Assembly (NCBI RefSeq): GCF_003312915.1
Contig: NZ_CP030261.1
Coordinates: 930,001-994,000 of the forward strand
Direction: 5' to 3'
Length of the DNA: 64,000 bases
Origin: Flavobacterium fluviale
GTDB lineage: Bacteria; Bacteroidota; Bacteroidia; Flavobacteriales; Flavobacteriaceae
A program made the translations under genes and the position numbers. Positions 1 through 7,146 of this stretch are shown piece after piece; positions within the stretch are counted from its first letter, which is position 1; each line of letters starts with the position of its first letter. Under the pieces are notes generated by a model that made no database searches, was not told where the DNA came from, and saw nothing but the letters and a program-made list of their open reading frames with translations.

Positions 1-1299
1 TTCTTCTGTTATCGTTTCTTCATAATTTTCGTCGTAACCGTATTTTTTAGTCATTACCTCAACATCTTTCATACCATATAAAAATGCGCTTAAATCACCA
101 TCAAAAAGCTTTGCAGTGGCTTCTTCATCGACTATTGTCGATATTAAATCTGTAACAATCGTTATATCTTCTTTTCCAAATTTAGGATTCTGAAATATAT
201 CAGCTGTTAACGAAGGAAAACTTTCAAGCGCTTGTTTTGTATTCATGTGATACGAACCGTAAGCCAAAGGTTTTTGCGCTGGGAAATAATTAAAAATGTT
301 TTTATTTATTTTTCTATTGGTGATCTTGCCCATTACATCTGCAATTTCTTCAGAGTATTCTATAACCTCTTCAACACGTGCATTATCCTTGTCAAAATAA
401 AAGTCAACATTTATTCCTTTTACAAAATTCCCAAAGTTTTGCTGCATCGGAAAAAATTTATCGTAGCCTCCAAATATTGCCATTGGATAATTGTATGCAG
501 AATATAAACTTGAAAATACGCGCCCGTAATCTAACCAAGATGAAATATCTGCCGACTCATTTATCTTTGATGAAATTGGCGCAGTAAACCCATTTTCAAA
601 TAATTCTTTAACAATTGCATTTTGTTTGACCGCAAGTTCACGATCCAATTCTGCCTGCTGTAAAGTATATTCTTCATACGGATTTCCATCATACAAATAT
701 TCTTCCTCAGCAGCATCTGACGCTGCAGGTGCTTCAATAGCTATTGGTGCCTTAACAACTTCTACCGGATCGCCGTAGCTTTCTTCAGAATAAACAGAAT
801 CATTTAAAACTGGTGGCGGAACATCGTAAAAGTTTTTAGAACGTGTTTTTGTTAATTCTAAAATAACCAAATAATTATTATTCCACACCATCGATTGCCT
901 TTTACCTTTTACCGTCAAAACAGAATATTTTCCAAAATCCTCAATTCCTGCAATAGAATCATTGCTGTCGCTGATTTTGAATTCTTTCACTAAAAATTGT
1001 GTAACTGCATCCCTATTCTTTATCGGAATTGTAACTTGGTAATACGGAATACTATCTGAGAATTTTCCGTGAATTGTAATTTTCTGGTCCAGCTGAATAA
1101 CCGAAGTATATTTAGTAAAATCAAAATCTGGTTTTTTACTGCTGTATTTATTTATCAGTGGATGATTTAAAACCTCAGCAACACTTACTTTTTTAGAAAG
1201 CTGATTTCCGTTGAATTGCACAAAGTAATCATATTTGTTTGTCTGACCAAAGGTCAAATAAGCGGCGAGTAAAAAAATAAAGGTGTAAAAATGCTTCAT
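1..1299 (-). CDS. Exported protein of unknown function (3' end outside window)
   Basis: The minus strand is open from an ATG at 1299 to the window edge, giving 433 codons without a stop, so the C-terminus is missing. The first ~18 residues (MKHFYTFIFLLAAYLTFGQ) are a signal peptide ending at a typical Bacteroidota xxFGQ cleavage site. The mature part is mixed and soluble-looking, with a Pro/Glu-rich acidic linker around residues 155-200 and no catalytic motif that I recognise. Its start lies 2 bp after the stop of the upstream lipoprotein gene at 1302-1934, so the two are almost certainly cotranscribed and may act together in the envelope. I do not recognise the family. The gene is certain as an open frame because of its length, signal peptide and tight coupling. 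Confidence 0.85.
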   Translation of the reverse strand, partial: MKHFYTFIFLLAAYLTFGQTNKYDYFVQFNGNQLSKKVSVAEVLNHPLINKYSSKKPDFDFTKYTSVIQLDQKITIHGKFSDSIPYYQVTIPIKNRDAVTQFLVKEFKISDSNDSIAGIEDFGKYSVLTVKGKRQSMVWNNNYLVILELTKTRSKNFYDVPPPVLNDSVYSEESYGDPVEVVKAPIAIEAPAASDAAEEEYLYDGNPYEEYTLQQAELDRELAVKQNAIVKELFENGFTAPISSKINESADISSWLDYGRVFSSLYSAYNYPMAIFGGYDKFFPMQQNFGNFVKGINVDFYFDKDNARVEEVIEYSEEIADVMGKITNRKINKNIFNYFPAQKPLAYGSYHMNTKQALESFPSLTADIFQNPKFGKEDITIVTDLISTIVDEEATAKLFDGDLSAFLYGMKDVEVMTKKYGYDENYEETITEE

Positions 1300-1301
1300 A
1301 A

Positions 1302-1934
1302 TTAAGGCGTTAATTGGATTGTATTATTCATTAATGTTGATTTCTTTAAAACACTATACATGCTTTGTTTCAAAAAAACCGTCTTTTTATTTGTTGAAAT
1401 TTTACTGTTTGCATTATTTACCGACAGAATATCTTTATCAAAAGTATAAATCGAAATAATGCTGGCTTCTTCAAGATCTTTCTTTTTCTTCGGATCGTTT
1501 ACCGTTTTTTCCGGAATTGGATAAGAGGCAATTCGTTCAAAAGTTTTGCCGCTTCCGCTAAAGTGAATCTGATCGCGCTGATTGTTTATCGTGTTCACAA
1601 CGGCATTCAATGCTTTCAAATTAGCATAATTGAGTTTGATAATGAAAACGTAATTGTCAAAATCTGTTTTTGTGGTTACATTTGAGATTCCGTCAATTTT
1701 TGAAGCTTTGGATTTAAAGTCTTCCAGTTTCTGGGCGATTTCCTGTTCGTTCGGGATTTTTACGCCATCAACTTCTTCCAAAAAAATAGCCGATTTGGTT
1801 TTGAACCACGACTTGGAAAAATCAACCATTAATGTATATTCACCACTTTGGTCACTGCGGTGTTTGATTCTTTCTGTTATCTCAAAACAACTTGTTAAGA
1901 GCAGACAGCAAAATAAAGCGAGAAATTTCTTCAT
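1302..1934 (-). CDS. Lipoprotein of unknown function
   Basis: This 210-aa protein starts MKKFLALFCCLLLTSCFE, a lipoprotein signal peptide with a lipobox at LTSC (Cys16). The rest has no transmembrane segment and reads as a two-layer alpha/beta protein with 'VNTINNQRDQIHFSG' near the middle; I do not recognise the family. It is the first gene of a two-gene operon with the exported protein at 1-1299 (2-bp gap). A TAnnTTTG -7 element ends only 4 nt before the ATG, so the transcript may be leaderless. A functional role in the envelope or at the outer membrane is inference from the lipid anchor only. Confidence 0.85.
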   Translation of the reverse strand: MKKFLALFCCLLLTSCFEITERIKHRSDQSGEYTLMVDFSKSWFKTKSAIFLEEVDGVKIPNEQEIAQKLEDFKSKASKIDGISNVTTKTDFDNYVFIIKLNYANLKALNAVVNTINNQRDQIHFSGSGKTFERIASYPIPEKTVNDPKKKKDLEEASIISIYTFDKDILSVNNANSKISTNKKTVFLKQSMYSVLKKSTLMNNTIQLTP

Positions 1935-1938
1935 TTAG

Positions 1939-1946
1939 CAAATTTA
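1939..1946 (-). promoter_or_regulatory. -7 promoter element of the 1302-1934 lipoprotein gene
   Basis: On the minus strand the bases read TAAATTTG, matching the Bacteroidota -7 consensus TAnnTTTG. The last G lies 4 nt before the ATG at 1934, which would place transcription start at or next to the start codon. Such an octamer can arise by chance in AT-rich DNA, so this is a prediction. Confidence 0.5.
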
Positions 1947-2059
1947 GATGGAATATTCTGAAAAACCATGCTTTGGTTGAAACAATAAAAAATCCAAATT
2001 TTTAGATAATATTAACTCATTCTACAACAAGCTAAACGCCTTATTTGTTCCTTTTTCTT

Positions 2060-2067
2060 TAACTTTG
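2060..2067 (+). promoter_or_regulatory. -7 promoter element of hemB
   Basis: TAACTTTG matches TAnnTTTG in the divergent gap between the lipoprotein gene and hemB. It predicts a long leader of about 130 nt before the hemB ATG at 2202; that leader contains the TCTAAAA tandem repeat. Confidence 0.55.
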
Positions 2068-2166
2068 CGCCACTCATCAAAAATTGAGATAAACTTCAAA
2101 AAAAATTAAAACAACTGCAGTTTTAGAAATAGATTTTCAGTCTGATATCAGAGAAATCAACTAGAA

Positions 2167-2198
2167 AAATCTAAAATCTAAAATCTAAAATCTAAAAT
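2167..2198 (+). repeat. Short tandem repeat (TCTAAAA)n in the hemB leader
   Basis: Four to five consecutive copies of the heptamer TCTAAAA lie directly upstream of the hemB start. The same heptamer recurs, less perfectly, at 17818-17857 before the desaturase stop. Its function, if any, is unknown; it resembles low-complexity intergenic repeats rather than a protein-binding operator. Confidence 0.8.
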
Positions 2199-2201
2199 TA
2201 T

Positions 2202-3197
2202 ATGTTCCCATTACAAAGAGGCAGAAGATTAAGAGTAAATGAATCCATTCGTTCTTTAGTACGCGAAACCAGCTTAAGTCCATCGGATTTTATGTTTCCT
2301 ATGTTTATTGCTGAAGGAGAAAATGTAAAAGTCGAAATTCCGTCAATGCCGGGAATTTTCAGAAGATCTATAGATTTAACGGTTGAAGAAGTGAAAGAAC
2401 TTTATGATTTAGGAATTCGCGCCGTTAATATTTATGTAAAAGTCAACGAAAACTTAAAAGACAATACTGGAAAAGAGGCTTGGAATTCTAATGGGTTAAT
2501 GCAGCAGGCTATTCGTTCCATAAAAGAAGCTTGTCCAGAAATGATCGTTATGCCAGATGTGGCGTTAGACCCTTATTCTATTTACGGTCATGACGGAATT
2601 ATAAAAAATGGCGATGTAGAAAACGACAGCACAGTTGAGGCTTTAGTAAAAATGGCCGTTTCTCACGCAGAAGCTGGTGCCGATTTTGTTGCGCCAAGTG
2701 ATATGATGGACGGACGCGTTTTACGTCTTCGCGAAGGTTTGGATGCTGCCGGATTTCAGAATGTTGGCATCATGAGTTATTCTGCTAAATATGCTTCTGC
2801 TTTTTACGGACCTTTTAGAGATGCTTTAGATTCGGCTCCAAAAGAGGCTGATGTTGTGGTTCCAAAAGACAAAAAAACATATCAAATGGATTACGCTAAT
2901 CGTATCGAAGCAATTAAAGAAGCATTGTCAGACGTAGAAGAAGGCGCAGATATGGTTATGGTAAAACCTGGAATTGCTTATTTGGATATCGTTCGCGAAA
3001 TAAAAAATACAGTACATGTTCCTGTAACCGTTTATCAGGTTTCTGGAGAATACGCAATGGTTAAAGCAGCATCTGAAAGAGGCTGGCTTGACCACGATAA
3101 AATTATGATGGAACAATTAATGTGCATCAAACGTGCAGGTGCTAATCTTATTTCTACTTATTTTGCTAAAGAAGCGGCAATATTATTAAACAAGTAA
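2202..3197 (+). CDS. hemB: Porphobilinogen synthase (delta-aminolevulinic acid dehydratase)
   Basis: HemB condenses two 5-aminolevulinate molecules to porphobilinogen in the cytosol, an early step of haem synthesis. At 331 aa it is full length for the family. The Schiff-base lysines are Lys196 in 'MSYSAKYAS' and Lys255 in 'MVMVKPGIAYLD', and the 'YGPFRDA' motif is present. The metal segment reads 'DVALDPYSIYGHDG' instead of the Cys-rich zinc version, so this is the Asp-type enzyme, which in the family is expected not to need catalytic zinc. It stands alone behind its own promoter and is followed after 52 bp by an exported unknown and then a haem c protein; whether they are linked is not shown. 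Confidence 0.97.
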   Translation: MFPLQRGRRLRVNESIRSLVRETSLSPSDFMFPMFIAEGENVKVEIPSMPGIFRRSIDLTVEEVKELYDLGIRAVNIYVKVNENLKDNTGKEAWNSNGLMQQAIRSIKEACPEMIVMPDVALDPYSIYGHDGIIKNGDVENDSTVEALVKMAVSHAEAGADFVAPSDMMDGRVLRLREGLDAAGFQNVGIMSYSAKYASAFYGPFRDALDSAPKEADVVVPKDKKTYQMDYANRIEAIKEALSDVEEGADMVMVKPGIAYLDIVREIKNTVHVPVTVYQVSGEYAMVKAASERGWLDHDKIMMEQLMCIKRAGANLISTYFAKEAAILLNK

Positions 3198-3249
3198 TTA
3201 TTCACAAAAAAACATATACTTTAGCGCAACAAATCTAAACTATAAGTAT

Positions 3250-4164
3250 ATGAAAAAATTATTACTTTCTTTCTTGTTAGTTACTAGCTTAACGACTGTA
3301 GCTCAGGAAATTAAATTTAAAAAAGACAAAATCAGTATCGATGGAACTGAAGTTGCAATTCTAGACAAAGAAAAAGTAACGTACAAAATCTTGACTTTGG
3401 ATAACCGCCCCGTTTTTTCAATTGAGAGAAAAAGTGCTTTAATGCTTGATGGATCTACTCTTTACTGGTCTGTTCTTACTGATTTAAGTAACAGCAAAAC
3501 CAACGAAGTGGTCGATTACGGTAAAGATCAGGGATTAAGTTTTCAAAAAACTATTGTTGCAAGTGTTTGTAATGATAAATACAAATTTATCAGTGCTGCA
3601 GGAATCGACGAAAAAGGAGTTTTGGAATTTATAAACGGTACTCCAACTGATATTCAAAAGGTAATTGCCGATGCGAATCAAAAAACAATTGACCAGTTAA
3701 AAGTGGAGCAGGATGCTATGGCAGCATTAAACATAATGGTATCAAACGGAATCATTTACCAAAAACAAGAAGTTTTAAAAGAAAATGGAATGGTAAAGGA
3801 TTATGTAAAAATTGGAGATGTGGTGAAAAAGAACATCACTTTTATGGCTAATTGGCCTCCAAGTTTAGTGTACATGGTAAATTCAATATATACAGTTGTA
3901 GATAATAACAATAGGGAACAAACAAGAACCAGAGAAGTAGGTGGATGGTATGCTACAAAAACAGGATATGCGAATCCAAATACGGGTAAAAATATTAAAG
4001 ACGAAGTTATCACAGCAGACAACAAATATTTTCCTTTAAAAGGTACGCTAACTGATACAGAAAAAATTAATCTTTCTTTTCAAAAAGGAGATAAAGATTT
4101 ACTTGAAAAACAACTTGTAGCTAAATTACTTTTTAATGGCTACAAATTTGAAGCGATGAAATAA
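3250..4164 (+). CDS. Exported protein of unknown function
   Basis: This 304-aa protein begins with a signal peptide (MKKLLLSFLLVTSLTTVAQ) ending at a VAQ cleavage site. The mature region is Lys-rich and mixed alpha/beta with no transmembrane segment, no lipobox and no motif that I can assign to a family. The start is supported by the signal peptide directly after the ATG. It lies 52 bp behind hemB and 11 bp before the cytochrome c lipoprotein gene, so cotranscription with the cytochrome is likely. Function unknown; a periplasmic or secreted location is the only safe inference. Confidence 0.85.
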   Translation: MKKLLLSFLLVTSLTTVAQEIKFKKDKISIDGTEVAILDKEKVTYKILTLDNRPVFSIERKSALMLDGSTLYWSVLTDLSNSKTNEVVDYGKDQGLSFQKTIVASVCNDKYKFISAAGIDEKGVLEFINGTPTDIQKVIADANQKTIDQLKVEQDAMAALNIMVSNGIIYQKQEVLKENGMVKDYVKIGDVVKKNITFMANWPPSLVYMVNSIYTVVDNNNREQTRTREVGGWYATKTGYANPNTGKNIKDEVITADNKYFPLKGTLTDTEKINLSFQKGDKDLLEKQLVAKLLFNGYKFEAMK

Positions 4165-4175
4165 TAAATTAAAAT

Positions 4176-4574
4176 ATGAATAAAGCAGTATTTTTAGCTG
4201 CTGTTTTAGCTTTTGCCTCTTGTAAAAAAGAGGGTTCTGAAAAAACAGATCAGACAACGGAATCGTACTCTGAAGGAGAATCGGCGAAAGCCAAAACTCC
4301 AGAAGAATTGGGAAAACAAATTTTTGAAGGAACTGGAAACTGCTTTGCATGCCACCAGCCTGATCAAAAAGTAATTGGACCAAGCGTTAAGGAAATTGCC
4401 AAAATTTATAAAGATAAAAATGGCGATATGCTTACTTTCTTAAAAGGAAACGCAGAACCAATTGTAGACCCGAGTCAGTTTGCGGTGATGAAAACCAACT
4501 TGCCGGTAACGCAGGCAATGTCTGATGAAGAATTAAAAGCTCTTGAAGCTTATATTTATTCGCATATCAAATAA
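4176..4574 (+). CDS. Monohaem cytochrome c lipoprotein
   Basis: The 132-aa protein has a lipoprotein signal with a lipobox FASC (Cys16), an acidic/Thr-rich linker to about residue 40, and a class I cytochrome c domain. Haem attachment is at Cys56-Phe-Ala-Cys59-His60 (CXXCH), and Met105 in 'FAVMKTNL' is a good candidate for the distal ligand. It should be a membrane-anchored periplasmic electron carrier; the partner is not visible here. The gene follows the exported unknown by 11 bp and is closed by a strong intrinsic terminator at 4594-4623, so it ends the transcript. Confidence 0.93.
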   Translation: MNKAVFLAAVLAFASCKKEGSEKTDQTTESYSEGESAKAKTPEELGKQIFEGTGNCFACHQPDQKVIGPSVKEIAKIYKDKNGDMLTFLKGNAEPIVDPSQFAVMKTNLPVTQAMSDEELKALEAYIYSHIK

Positions 4575-4593
4575 ATTAAAGTTTATAGAATAA

Positions 4594-4623
4594 AAAAACG
4601 GCGCTGATTTAGCGCCGTTTTCT
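4594..4623 (+). terminator. Intrinsic terminator after the cytochrome c gene
   Basis: An 11-bp stem (AAAACGGCGCT pairing with AGCGCCGTTTT) closes a 4-nt loop and is followed by T-rich sequence. It lies 20 bp beyond the stop codon. Confidence 0.9.
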
Positions 4624-4635
4624 ATTTATGTATCT

Positions 4636-4806
4636 GTTCCATAGGAACATTTGTCGTAGAAAAAATTATATTGTTATGATTGTTTTTACATTCTGTAGGA
4701 ACGTTTGCATTCTCATTTTTTTTAGCGATAAAACATATCAAATATTCCTACGGAACATAAACGAGACTTGGTTACTTTTTCTACCGATGAAACATTCCTA
4801 CGGAAT
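4636..4806. repeat. Cluster of palindromic repeats with TTCCGTAGGAA cores
   Basis: Four copies of a near-palindromic core (variants of TTCC-GTA-GGAA) occur at about 4637, 4691, 4744 and 4795. The outer two form an inverted pair: 4636-4664 matches the reverse complement of 4775-4806, including the arm ending GTAGAAA. The inner two (4690-4714 and 4724-4758) are a second inverted pair. The open frame across this stretch has no protein character. It resembles a dispersed, REP-like non-coding family; I infer this from the symmetry and have not counted genome copies. Confidence 0.75.
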
Positions 4807-4867
4807 TATAAAAGGTATAAAATTTGAAAAGCTTAATTTTTTTTCACAAACAAAATGACCATAGAAA

Positions 4868-4903
4868 AAATGGGCTGTCTCGAGTTGAGCCAGCCCATTT
4901 TTA
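4868..4903. terminator. Bidirectional terminator hairpin
   Basis: AAATGGGCTG pairs with CAGCCCATTT around a loop of about 13 nt, flanked by A and T tracts on the two sides. It lies just past the stop of the minus-strand M13 peptidase gene and can also stop plus-strand reading. Confidence 0.85.
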
Positions 4904-4918
4904 TATCTTACGCAAAAA

Positions 4919-6979
4919 TTACCAGATTTTAACTCTTTTTTCAGGTTCTAAATACATTGGATCACCTTTTTTAATTCCAAATGCTGCATAAAAAGAATCT
5001 AAGTTTTTGATTGGCACAACCGCTCTGTACATTCCCGGCGAGTGCGGGTCTGTTTTAACCTGACTTTTGATAGCTTCATCTCGAGATTTTGTTCTCCAAA
5101 CAGTCGCCCAGGAAATAAAGAAACGTTGCTCTGGTGTAAGTCCGTCGATCAAACCTGGATTTCCGTGTTTTTTCAAATACAATTGTAAACCATCATATGC
5201 AGCGTTAATGCCGCCTAAATCTCCGATATTTTCACCCAATGTAAATTTACCGTCCACAAAAATTCCAGGAAGAGGTTCTAATGCGCTGTATTGTGCTGCT
5301 AATTCACCGCCAAGAGCTGTAAATTGTTTTAAATCCTCTGGCGTCCACCAGTCCACTAAATTTCCATCAGCATTGTAACGCGCTCCAGAATCATCAAAGC
5401 CATGAGATATTTCGTGGCCGATTACCGCTCCGATTCCGCCATAATTTACTGCTTCGTCAGCTTGATAATTATAGAAAGGAGGCTGTAAGATCGCAGCTGG
5501 GAATACAATTTCGTTATAAGAAGGATTGAAATAAGCATTAACGGTTTGCGGCGACATTCCCCACTCTGTTTTATCAACTGGTTTACCCAATTTTGCTAAG
5601 GCTTCAGCATAAGACCATTTTGATAAATTTTTCATATTGTCAAAATAAGTACCGCCTTCATTCACGTTTTTAAGTTCTAGTTTTGAATAATCTTTCCATT
5701 TATCAGGATATCCAATCTTAACTGTCAATTTGTTTAGTTTCTCAATGGCTTTTACTTTCGTCTCTTTAGACATCCAAGGCAGCGCATTGATTCTGTTTTC
5801 ATAAGCCTGCATTACGTTAGCAATCATGTCTTTCGCTTTTGCTTTTGCTTCAGCAGGAAATAATTTTTCTACATATAATTTCCCTAAAGCTTCTCCCGTT
5901 GCCCCGTTGATTACCTGCAAAGCTACTTCTTCGCGCGGACGCTGTTTTAAAGCGCCAGTTAATGTTTTTCCGTAGAAATCAAAGTTTGCATTTTCAATCT
6001 CTGTACTTAAAGTTGAAGCCGATCTGTTTAATAATGACCATTTCAAATACTCTTTCCAAGCCTCTACTTTCTTTTCAGTAAAAATTTTCTCCAAAGCGAT
6101 CATGTAACGAGGCTGTGCTACATTTACAGTATCTAATTTTGCCATCCCGATTCCTGTGAAATATTTTTCCCATTGAATAGAAGGCGTATTTTTTTTCAAA
6201 TCTGCAACAGCAGTTGGATTGTATTGTTTTCTTCTGTCTCTTCTCTCCACACGGTCTAATCTTGGCGCAGACATTTCAACTTCTAACGCCAAAATTTGTT
6301 TGGCACTTTCTTTTGCTTTTGCAGGAGATTCTCCAATATATTGCAGCATTCTAGAAACGTGATCTTCGTATTTTTCACGTTTTTCTTTAGAATCTTTATC
6401 ATCAGCATTGTAATAATCTTTATCAGATAAACCTAAACCTCCAGGGCCAAGGTTAACGCTGCTTTTATTACTATTTTTAGCATCAGCACCAACGGAAACT
6501 CCAAAGAAACCAGAGCCGCCTGCAAGCTGCATTTCTGTTATATAATTTTGAAGATCCGCCACATTTTTAATGGCATCTATTTTCTTCAGATAAGGTTGAA
6601 GCGGTGTAACGCCTCTTTTGTTTCTTCCAACGGTATCCAAAATAGTATTGAATAAAGCAATTGCCTTACCTTGATCGGTATTTGATTTATATTTTGGATC
6701 TTTCGAAGCCGCTTTTAAAATAGCGAGTGCATCGGTATCTGTCTTCTGACGCAGTTCGTTAAAACTCCCCCAAGAATTACGATCACTTGGGATCTCTGTT
6801 TTATCTAACCAGGCACCATTTACGTAACGGAAAAAATCCTGACTTGCACTAATTTTAGGATCCATATTAGAAACATTAATTCCTGGTTCCTTTGGCTTTG
6901 CATTTTGTGCTTGTACTGCTGCTAATGAAAACATTGCAGAAACCACACAAAACATAGGTTTGGAGAGCTTTTTTATCAT
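4919..6979 (-). CDS. M13 family zinc metallopeptidase (neprilysin/PepO-like), copy 1
   Basis: This 686-aa enzyme should cleave oligopeptides outside the cytoplasm, the usual activity of M13 (neprilysin, PepO) peptidases. An N-terminal signal peptide ends near AVQAQ (residue ~25). The large N-terminal M13 domain is followed by the catalytic one: the zinc motif HEISH has His522, Glu523 and His526, and the third ligand Glu583 with Asp587 lies in 'GENIGDLGG'. The family substrate motif 'NAYFNPSYNEIVFPA' is intact and the protein ends in '...EKRVKIW'. It is a close tandem paralogue of the gene at 7147-9204, with the same orientation and a separate promoter and terminator, so it is a gene duplication. 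Confidence 0.96.
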   Translation of the reverse strand: MIKKLSKPMFCVVSAMFSLAAVQAQNAKPKEPGINVSNMDPKISASQDFFRYVNGAWLDKTEIPSDRNSWGSFNELRQKTDTDALAILKAASKDPKYKSNTDQGKAIALFNTILDTVGRNKRGVTPLQPYLKKIDAIKNVADLQNYITEMQLAGGSGFFGVSVGADAKNSNKSSVNLGPGGLGLSDKDYYNADDKDSKEKREKYEDHVSRMLQYIGESPAKAKESAKQILALEVEMSAPRLDRVERRDRRKQYNPTAVADLKKNTPSIQWEKYFTGIGMAKLDTVNVAQPRYMIALEKIFTEKKVEAWKEYLKWSLLNRSASTLSTEIENANFDFYGKTLTGALKQRPREEVALQVINGATGEALGKLYVEKLFPAEAKAKAKDMIANVMQAYENRINALPWMSKETKVKAIEKLNKLTVKIGYPDKWKDYSKLELKNVNEGGTYFDNMKNLSKWSYAEALAKLGKPVDKTEWGMSPQTVNAYFNPSYNEIVFPAAILQPPFYNYQADEAVNYGGIGAVIGHEISHGFDDSGARYNADGNLVDWWTPEDLKQFTALGGELAAQYSALEPLPGIFVDGKFTLGENIGDLGGINAAYDGLQLYLKKHGNPGLIDGLTPEQRFFISWATVWRTKSRDEAIKSQVKTDPHSPGMYRAVVPIKNLDSFYAAFGIKKGDPMYLEPEKRVKIW

Positions 6980-7005
6980 TTTTATTTAACGTTTTAGTAT
7001 AATTA

Positions 7006-7013
7006 CAAACATA
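7006..7013 (-). promoter_or_regulatory. -7 promoter element of M13 peptidase copy 1
   Basis: Minus-strand TATGTTTG matches TAnnTTTG, 26 nt before the ATG at 6979. The surrounding ~20 bp (7004-7023) recur before the second M13 gene (9229-9248). Confidence 0.6.
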
Positions 7014-7098
7014 TTGTTATTATTTTGAATAATATGTTAAAATTTTATAAATAATTAATTGTAAGAATATGATTTAATTTAATGTGGATTTAATCCAT

Positions 7099-7130
7099 AA
7101 AAAACGGCGCTCTACGCAGCACCGTTTTTT
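7099..7130. terminator. Terminator hairpin between the two M13 genes
   Basis: AAAAAACGG pairs with CCGTTTTTT, with an inner GC step, about 15 bp past the stop of the upstream minus-strand M13 gene at 7147. A/T tracts on both sides let it act in either direction. Confidence 0.85.
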
Positions 7131-7146
7131 GATTGTAATAATTGTC

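Noticed and set aside
232..587. Two plus-strand open frames (91 and 69 codons)
   Set aside because: They lie antisense to the long, signal-peptide-bearing frame on the minus strand and show no protein character.
4628..4858. 76-codon frame across the palindromic repeat cluster
   Set aside because: Composition is that of repeat DNA; the frame crosses inverted repeats and has no start context or motif.
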